A stretch of 9,361 nt of DNA, from positions 1-9,361 of the forward strand of contig NZ_JAIDEN010000157.1 in assembly GCF_029054785.1 (NCBI RefSeq). Reading direction: 5' to 3'. Both the position numbers and the translations under genes were made by a program. Below are positions 5,216 through 9,361 of this stretch, piece by piece. Below the pieces are notes generated by a model. It was not told where the DNA came from and made no database searches. It worked only from the letters and a program-made list of their open reading frames with translations. This DNA is from Duncaniella sp. (lineage in GTDB: Bacteria > Bacteroidota > Bacteroidia > Bacteroidales > Muribaculaceae). How positions within the stretch are numbered: position 1 is the stretch's first letter; each line of letters starts with the position of its first letter.

Positions 5216-7483
5216 TTAGTTACGGGGGCCGTGATTGCCGCCGTTGTTGTCACGGCGCGGGCCACGGTCGCCATCGCGGCGGGGACCGCGATCACCGCCT
5301 TCACGACGTGGACGGTCGCCTTCGCGACGTGGTCCGCGTTCGCCGCGGGGTGCGCGTTCGCGCTCTACGTAGCCTTCGGGTTTGGGCTGGAGTGCGCGCA
5401 TTGAAAGACGGTATTTGCCGGTCTTCTTGTCAATCTCGATGAGTTTGACTTCAAGCTCGTCGCCTTCCTTGAGACCTGAGGCTTCCATGTTTTCGAGACG
5501 GTCCCAGGAGATTTCCGAGATGTGGAGCAGGCCGTCGCGGTTGGGCATGAATTCTACGAATGCGCCGAAGTCAAGGATTGAGCGTACTTTGCCGTGGTAG
5601 ACCTTGCCCTCTTCGGGGAGTTCTACGATGGCGTTGATCATTTCGAGAGCCTTGTCGATGGAAGCCTTGTTGGATGCGGCAACCTCGATGTAGCCTCCGT
5701 CGGGGATTTCGTCGATGCTTACGGTTGCGCCGCTTGCTTCCTGGATTCCCTGGATGATCTTTCCGCCGGGGCCGATCACTGCACCGATCAGCTCTTTGGG
5801 GATGAGCATGGTGACGATGCGGGGCACGTGAGGCTTGTAGTCCTCGCGGGGTGCGGCGATTGTTTCCTCGATTTTGTCGAGAATGTGCAGACGGCCTTCC
5901 TTGGCCTGGTTGAGGGCCTTTTCAAGGATCTCGTAGCTGAGACCGTCACACTTGATGTCCATCTGGGTTGCGGTGATACCTTCGCGGGTACCGGTGACTT
6001 TGAAGTCCATGTCGCCCAGGTGGTCCTCGTCGCCGAGGATGTCAGAGAGGACTGCATATTTTGTTCCGTCAGAGATGAGACCCATTGCGATACCGCTTAC
6101 AGGGCGTTTCATCTTGACACCTGCGTCGAGAAGCGAAAGAGTGCCTGCGCAGACGGTTGCCATTGACGATGATCCGTTTGACTCAAGGATGTCGCTGACA
6201 ATGCGGCATACATAGGGGAAGTCATCGGGGAACATGCGCTTGAGGGCGCGGTGTGCGAGGTTTCCGTGGCCTACCTCACGACGGCCTACACCGCGTACGG
6301 GACGGGCTTCGCCTGTGGAGAAGGGGGGGAAGTTGTAGTGGAGGAGGAAGCGTTCGCGGCCCTGGTTGAGAACGTCGTCGAGGATCTTCTCGTCGAGCTT
6401 GGTGCCGAGGGTCACGGTTGCGAGTGACTGAGTCTCACCGCGGGTGAACACGGCTGATCCGTGAGGTCCGGGGAGGTAGTCTACCTCACACCAGATGGGG
6501 CGGATCTCGGTGGTCTTGCGGCCGTCGAGACGGATGCCTTCATCGAGAACGCAGCGGCGCATTGCTTCTTTTTCCACATCGTGGTAGTAGCGCTTCACCA
6601 TAGCGGCCTTTTCGTCGCGTTCTTCTTCGGGGAGTGATTCGAGGTATTCTTCGCAGATCTTGTCGAAGCTTTCCTGACGCCAGTGCTTGTCGGCGCAGCC
6701 GGCTTTCGCTACTGCATAAGCCTTGTCGTAGCACTTGTCATGGACGTCCTTGCGGAGATCTTCGTCATTTGTTTCGTGGCAGTATTCACGTTTTACAGTC
6801 GATCCTACTTCTTCGGCAAGTTCCATCTGGGCCTTGCACTGAACCTTGATGGCATCATGGGCGGCACGGAGTGCGGCGAGGAGGTCGGCTTCTGAAACTT
6901 CGTTCATTTCGCCTTCGACCATCATGATGTTGTCATATGTCGCGCCGACCATGAGTTCCATGTCGGCCTTCTCAAGCTGTTCGAAAGTGGGGTCGATCAC
7001 AAATTCGCCGTTCACACGGGCCACACGTACTTCAGAGATGGGGCCGTTGAAAGGTATGTCGCTCACGGCGATGGCAGCAGATGCTGCGAGGCCTGCGAGT
7101 GCGTCGGGCATGTCGACACCGTCTGAGGAGTACATCGTAACCTGTACGAAAGTGTCAGCATGGTAATTGTCAGGGAAAAGCGGACGGAGAACACGGTCAA
7201 CAAGACGTGAAGTCAGGATTTCGTAGTCGCTTGCGCGGCCTTCGCGTTTGAGGAAGCCGCCGGGAAAGCGTCCGTTGGAGGAGAATTTTTCTTTGTACTC
7301 AACTTGGAGAGGCATGAAATCCACGCCCTCGCCGGCCTCTTTGGCCGTTACGACTGTCGCAAGGAGCATTGTGTTGCCCATGCGCAGTTCTACCGCTCCA
7401 TCGGCTTGCTTTGCAAGTTTGCCGGTCTCTAAAGTGATAGTGCGACCGTCAGGCAGCTCGATGGTTTTTTTGATTGGATTCAT
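5216..7483 (-). CDS. pnp: Polyribonucleotide nucleotidyltransferase (PNPase)
   Basis: PNPase degrades RNA 3' to 5' using phosphate and releases nucleoside diphosphates; it is a ring-shaped trimer and a major cytoplasmic RNA decay enzyme. All domains are present in 755 residues: RNase PH 1 (about 12-140), an alpha-helical linker domain (about 235-315), RNase PH 2 (about 325-545), KH (about 555-615, with the GPGG loop at 571-574) and S1 (about 625-695, FGAFVEF at 639-645). The active site is intact: GSSS (437-440) for phosphate, and D487, D493 and K495 in the GDEDHLGDMDFK block, matching E. coli D486, D492 and K494. E. coli PNPase is 711 residues; the extra length here is mostly an Arg/Gly/Pro-rich tail (705-755) with four PRR repeats. 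It has its own promoter about 70 bp upstream and is followed by a strong terminator, so it is probably transcribed mainly alone. Confidence 0.98.
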   Translation of the reverse strand: MNPIKKTIELPDGRTITLETGKLAKQADGAVELRMGNTMLLATVVTAKEAGEGVDFMPLQVEYKEKFSSNGRFPGGFLKREGRASDYEILTSRLVDRVLRPLFPDNYHADTFVQVTMYSSDGVDMPDALAGLAASAAIAVSDIPFNGPISEVRVARVNGEFVIDPTFEQLEKADMELMVGATYDNIMMVEGEMNEVSEADLLAALRAAHDAIKVQCKAQMELAEEVGSTVKREYCHETNDEDLRKDVHDKCYDKAYAVAKAGCADKHWRQESFDKICEEYLESLPEEERDEKAAMVKRYYHDVEKEAMRRCVLDEGIRLDGRKTTEIRPIWCEVDYLPGPHGSAVFTRGETQSLATVTLGTKLDEKILDDVLNQGRERFLLHYNFPPFSTGEARPVRGVGRREVGHGNLAHRALKRMFPDDFPYVCRIVSDILESNGSSSMATVCAGTLSLLDAGVKMKRPVSGIAMGLISDGTKYAVLSDILGDEDHLGDMDFKVTGTREGITATQMDIKCDGLSYEILEKALNQAKEGRLHILDKIEETIAAPREDYKPHVPRIVTMLIPKELIGAVIGPGGKIIQGIQEASGATVSIDEIPDGGYIEVAASNKASIDKALEMINAIVELPEEGKVYHGKVRSILDFGAFVEFMPNRDGLLHISEISWDRLENMEASGLKEGDELEVKLIEIDKKTGKYRLSMRALQPKPEGYVERERAPRGERGPRREGDRPRREGGDRGPRRDGDRGPRRDNNGGNHGPRN
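5219..5371 (-). repeat. Coding repeats for the Arg-rich PNPase tail
   Basis: This segment encodes PNPase residues 705-755. It contains four PRR units (718-720, 725-727, 734-736, 742-744), each followed by Asp or Glu, spaced 7-9 residues apart. Two units read DRGPRRD (731-737 and 739-745) and differ in six of seven codons at the third position while encoding the same residues. The repetition is therefore clearest in the protein. The tail ends DNNGGNHGPRN and looks disordered and strongly basic, which suggests RNA or protein contact. Confidence 0.75.
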
Positions 7484-7550
7484 AAATTGATTCTATTTTC
7501 AGCTTGATAGGTTATATCTTCGTTTTTGCAGCTTATCTAAATTCAGTTTG

Positions 7551-7558
7551 CAAAGTTA
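7551..7558 (-). promoter_or_regulatory. Bacteroidota -7 promoter box for pnp
   Basis: On the minus strand this reads TAACTTTG, an exact TAnnTTTG match identical to the box before gluQ. About 19 bp upstream only a weak T-rich TGTTTATTG stretch is seen, so the -33 element is poor. The predicted leader to the ATG at 7483 is roughly 60 nt, AT-rich, and shows no strong hairpin of the kind that RNase III cuts in the E. coli pnp leader. Confidence 0.6.
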
Positions 7559-7635
7559 ACAAATATCTTGCAATAAACATGCTCAATCGGTTTGAAATAA
7601 GGCAGTCAAAAAGCCGTAAACAGGCGAATTAGTGT

Positions 7636-7643
7636 TAAATTTG
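7636..7643 (+). promoter_or_regulatory. Possible upstream -7 box for the dehydrogenase gene
   Basis: TAAATTTG matches TAnnTTTG exactly, but no TTTG lies about 19 bp upstream. It would give a leader of roughly 100 nt to the ATG at 7752. In AT-rich spacer such a match can occur by chance. Confidence 0.3.
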
Positions 7644-7720
7644 TCTAATTTCGTCCTATTTGCCATGTCGCTCCGTCTCTTCTTGTGCAGGATGGCGGCA
7701 TGACATACGTTTCTTTTTAT

Positions 7721-7728
7721 TAATTTCG
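7721..7728 (+). promoter_or_regulatory. Likely -7 box for the dehydrogenase gene
   Basis: TAATTTCG matches TAnnTTTG at five of six fixed positions and lies 23 bp before the ATG at 7752, a spacing like that seen at gluQ. A T-rich run (TTTCTTTTTATT) precedes it, but there is no clear -33 TTTG. The same eight bases also occur at 7646-7653. The leader is A-rich (AAAACAAG) without a Shine-Dalgarno match. Confidence 0.42.
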
Positions 7729-7751
7729 CGGTCATAAAACAAGCATATCCG

Positions 7752-8783
7752 ATGAAAGCCTATACTTATGTGTCATCCGGCCGTTTTGCGATGACTGACA
7801 AGCCTAAACCGACAATCCTCGATCCGAAAGATGCTATTGTTCGCGTTACTCTTTCGAGCATTTGCACCTCTGACCTTCATATCAGGCATGGTTATGTTCC
7901 GCGTGCTGTCGTGGGTGTGACCGTCGGCCATGAGATGGTTGGCGTGGTAGAGGAGGTTGGATCGGCTGTGGCTACTGTTCGGCCTGGTGATCGCGTTACG
8001 GTCAATGTTGAGACCTTCTGTGGTGATTGCTTTTTTTGTCGTAAGGGATATGTTAATAATTGCAGTGATCTGGAGGGTGGCTGGGCTCTTGGCTGCCGTA
8101 TAGACGGTGGACAGACGGAATATGTGCGTGTGCCTTATGCCGATTCCGGTCTTGATATGATTCCTGACGGGGTTAGCGATGAACAGGCTCTTTTTACAGG
8201 CGATATTCTCGCCACTGGCTTTTGGGCAGCGAGGATTTCTGAAATCACTCCTGATGACACGGTGCTTGTTATCGGTGCAGGACCCACGGGGCTGTGCACC
8301 TTGCAATGTGTGCTTCTTCATAATCCGGCGCATGTGATAGTATGTGAGTTGGATGAAGCGCGGCGAAAGTTCGTGAGCGTTCACTATCCGAATGTAACGG
8401 TTGTACACCCAGACGAGTGTCATGGCCGCGTCATGCGTCTTTCAGCTCATGGTGGAGCCGATCGTGTCATTGAAGTAGCCGGAAGTGCCGATTCATTTCA
8501 GTTGGCGTGGCAATGCGCACGTCCTAACGCTATTGTGACAGTGGTGGCACTCTACGACAGACCGCAGATTCTTCCTCTGCCCGACATGTACGGCAAGAAT
8601 CTTACATTCAAAACCGGAGGTGTCGATGGCTGTGATTGTGCTGAAATACTGCGCCTGATTGCCGAAGGAAAGATTGACACTACACCTCTTATTACTCACC
8701 GTTATCCGCTCGACAGGATCGAGGAGGCCTACGATCTATTTGAAAACCGCCGTGACGGCGTGATAAAAGTCGCTCTTTATTAG
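7752..8783 (+). CDS. Zinc-dependent alcohol dehydrogenase (MDR family)
   Basis: This 343-residue cytoplasmic oxidoreductase belongs to the medium-chain dehydrogenase family, which oxidises alcohols or reduces carbonyls with NAD(P). The catalytic zinc ligands look like C38 (in SSICTSDLH), H60 with E61 (GHE), and D151 (in TGDILATG), the Cys-His-Asp set known from the Thermoanaerobacter secondary alcohol dehydrogenase. Four structural-zinc cysteines are also present at C90, C93, C96 and C104. The Rossmann domain has GAGPTG (175-180), and an acidic residue ends the second strand (E199 in VIVCEL), which favours NAD over NADP. Substrate cannot be told from sequence; secondary alcohol, polyol or threonine-type substrates are all possible. 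It stands alone, divergent from pnp and converging on the AT-rich frame, with 21 bp between the stops and no obvious terminator. One sampled line (7981-8040) has 29 G+C in 60, lower than the core genes. Confidence 0.9.
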   Translation: MKAYTYVSSGRFAMTDKPKPTILDPKDAIVRVTLSSICTSDLHIRHGYVPRAVVGVTVGHEMVGVVEEVGSAVATVRPGDRVTVNVETFCGDCFFCRKGYVNNCSDLEGGWALGCRIDGGQTEYVRVPYADSGLDMIPDGVSDEQALFTGDILATGFWAARISEITPDDTVLVIGAGPTGLCTLQCVLLHNPAHVIVCELDEARRKFVSVHYPNVTVVHPDECHGRVMRLSAHGGADRVIEVAGSADSFQLAWQCARPNAIVTVVALYDRPQILPLPDMYGKNLTFKTGGVDGCDCAEILRLIAEGKIDTTPLITHRYPLDRIEEAYDLFENRRDGVIKVALY

Positions 8784-8804
8784 GCTTAGTGGTGGTCCGG
8801 CAAA

Positions 8805-9361
8805 TTATACTTTAGGATATGGAGATAGAATAATTTTAGCTATGTTTTCTTTATTCTTTCTATAAAAAGGAGTGCTTCTTACATTTCGCTCTAATGTGTT
8901 GATATCAAGCCCATTCCTTGATCTCCACTCCTCAGTTTCTATTCGTCCATTTTTTAAGATGAAATGTCGGTAGCATACTTGTTTTTTTAATAACTCACAA
9001 AAAGTCTCTTTAGATGGCATATATTCTATTTGTGATGTAATACCTCTTGATTTCGATTCGAATGACCCTTTGTTTAAAATCGAATTTATATTGGGGCTAA
9101 TTAGTAAAGGCGTTGTAGTTAATACATCGGCTATGATATTTTCCTCTCCTAGTTCAATTGTTCCGTTATCTATAAAATATTTGGAAATAGCCTCTTTTAT
9201 AATTTCATTTCCAGCGGTTCCTGTTAAAAGATGTTGTATTTTGGAGATTTTTTCTTTCTTTTCATTGACCTTTTGTTTTTCAAATAATCGAGATTCGCAA
9301 AAGTCTTTAAATGTTTCTTTGGGCTTGTTAAGGCACAAGAGGCTCAGGATAAGGAATACGT
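8805..9361 (-). CDS. AT-rich protein of unknown function, cut by the right edge
   Basis: An open frame ends with TAA at 8805-8807 and stays open to the window edge. A TTG codon at 9338 could begin it, but the frame continues upstream with VFLILSLL, so the true start probably lies outside. The visible part is about 185 residues. It begins with a short hydrophobic run (VFLILSLLCL), which may be the end of a signal or membrane segment, or a buried helix. A Lys/Glu-rich, probably helical stretch follows (FEKQKVNEKKEKISKIQ), then a mixed domain with no motif I recognise, ending ILSPYPKV. Sampled lines are strongly AT-rich (16 and 18 G+C in 60 at 8821-8880 and 9181-9240), against 42 in 60 in part of gluQ. 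That suggests acquired DNA. I do not assign a function. Confidence 0.6.
   Translation of the reverse strand, partial: VFLILSLLCLNKPKETFKDFCESRLFEKQKVNEKKEKISKIQHLLTGTAGNEIIKEAISKYFIDNGTIELGEENIIADVLTTTPLLISPNINSILNKGSFESKSRGITSQIEYMPSKETFCELLKKQVCYRHFILKNGRIETEEWRSRNGLDINTLERNVRSTPFYRKNKENIAKIILSPYPKV

Noticed and set aside
5594..6166. A 190-codon open frame on the plus strand opposite pnp
   Set aside because: It lies wholly within pnp, opposite conserved RNase PH and KH sequence; its Cys- and Asp-rich product resembles no known protein.
7773..8423. A 216-codon open frame on the minus strand opposite the dehydrogenase gene
   Set aside because: The plus-strand frame has intact zinc and Rossmann motifs. 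The minus-strand product has no recognisable features and no promoter.
9336..9338. TTG as the start codon of the AT-rich right-edge gene
   Set aside because: The frame remains open and hydrophobic upstream to the window edge, so an internal Leu codon is more likely than a rare start.
1..9361. CRISPR array, tRNA or rRNA gene, transposase, or a multi-gene defence system
   Set aside because: No regularly spaced direct repeats, tRNA-like or rRNA sequence, or mobile-element protein motifs were seen. The only accessory-looking gene is the truncated AT-rich frame at the right edge.

Overview
This window looks like a chromosomal stretch from a gut-type member of the Bacteroidales (Bacteroidota). A Muribaculaceae- or Bacteroides-like host is plausible, but I cannot fix the genus from sequence alone. 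Three things point that way: a NigD-like lipoprotein with an acidic surface-export signal after its lipobox cysteine, promoters of the Bacteroidota TAnnTTTG type, and A-rich leaders without clear Shine-Dalgarno sequences. Most of the window is GC-rich housekeeping DNA; the right-hand end becomes steadily more AT-rich.

Layout, left to right. At 60-788 (minus) lies a NigD-like outer-membrane lipoprotein. It is divergent from gluQ (922-1887, plus), a glutamyl-Q tRNA(Asp) synthetase. The 133 bp between them hold a Bacteroidota -7 box for gluQ and an AT-rich dyad. After gluQ comes a convergent gap of 296 bp with a perfect 12-bp hairpin, probably the gluQ terminator. Three genes then run leftward: pnp (7483 to 5216), ispD (5027 to 4308) and recG (4277 to 2184). 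ispD and recG are 30 bp apart and probably cotranscribed. A strong GC-rich hairpin with a T-rich tail separates pnp from ispD, so pnp probably has its own transcript with at most partial read-through.

The 268-bp gap at 7484-7751 is divergent. It holds a good promoter -7 box for pnp and weaker boxes for a zinc-dependent alcohol dehydrogenase (7752-8783, plus). Facing that gene, and running off the right edge, is an AT-rich reading frame of unknown function (8805-9361, minus). It may be the edge of a horizontally acquired or variable segment.

The genes do not form one pathway. They cover tRNA wobble-base modification (gluQ), isoprenoid precursor synthesis (ispD), branch-migration DNA repair (recG), RNA decay (pnp), redox metabolism (the dehydrogenase) and the cell surface (NigD-like). 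I found no CRISPR array, tRNA, rRNA, transposase or recognisable defence system. The points most worth following up are the repeated Arg-rich C-terminal tail of PNPase, which is kept at protein level despite divergent codons, the terminator between pnp and ispD, and the AT-rich unknown gene at the right edge.
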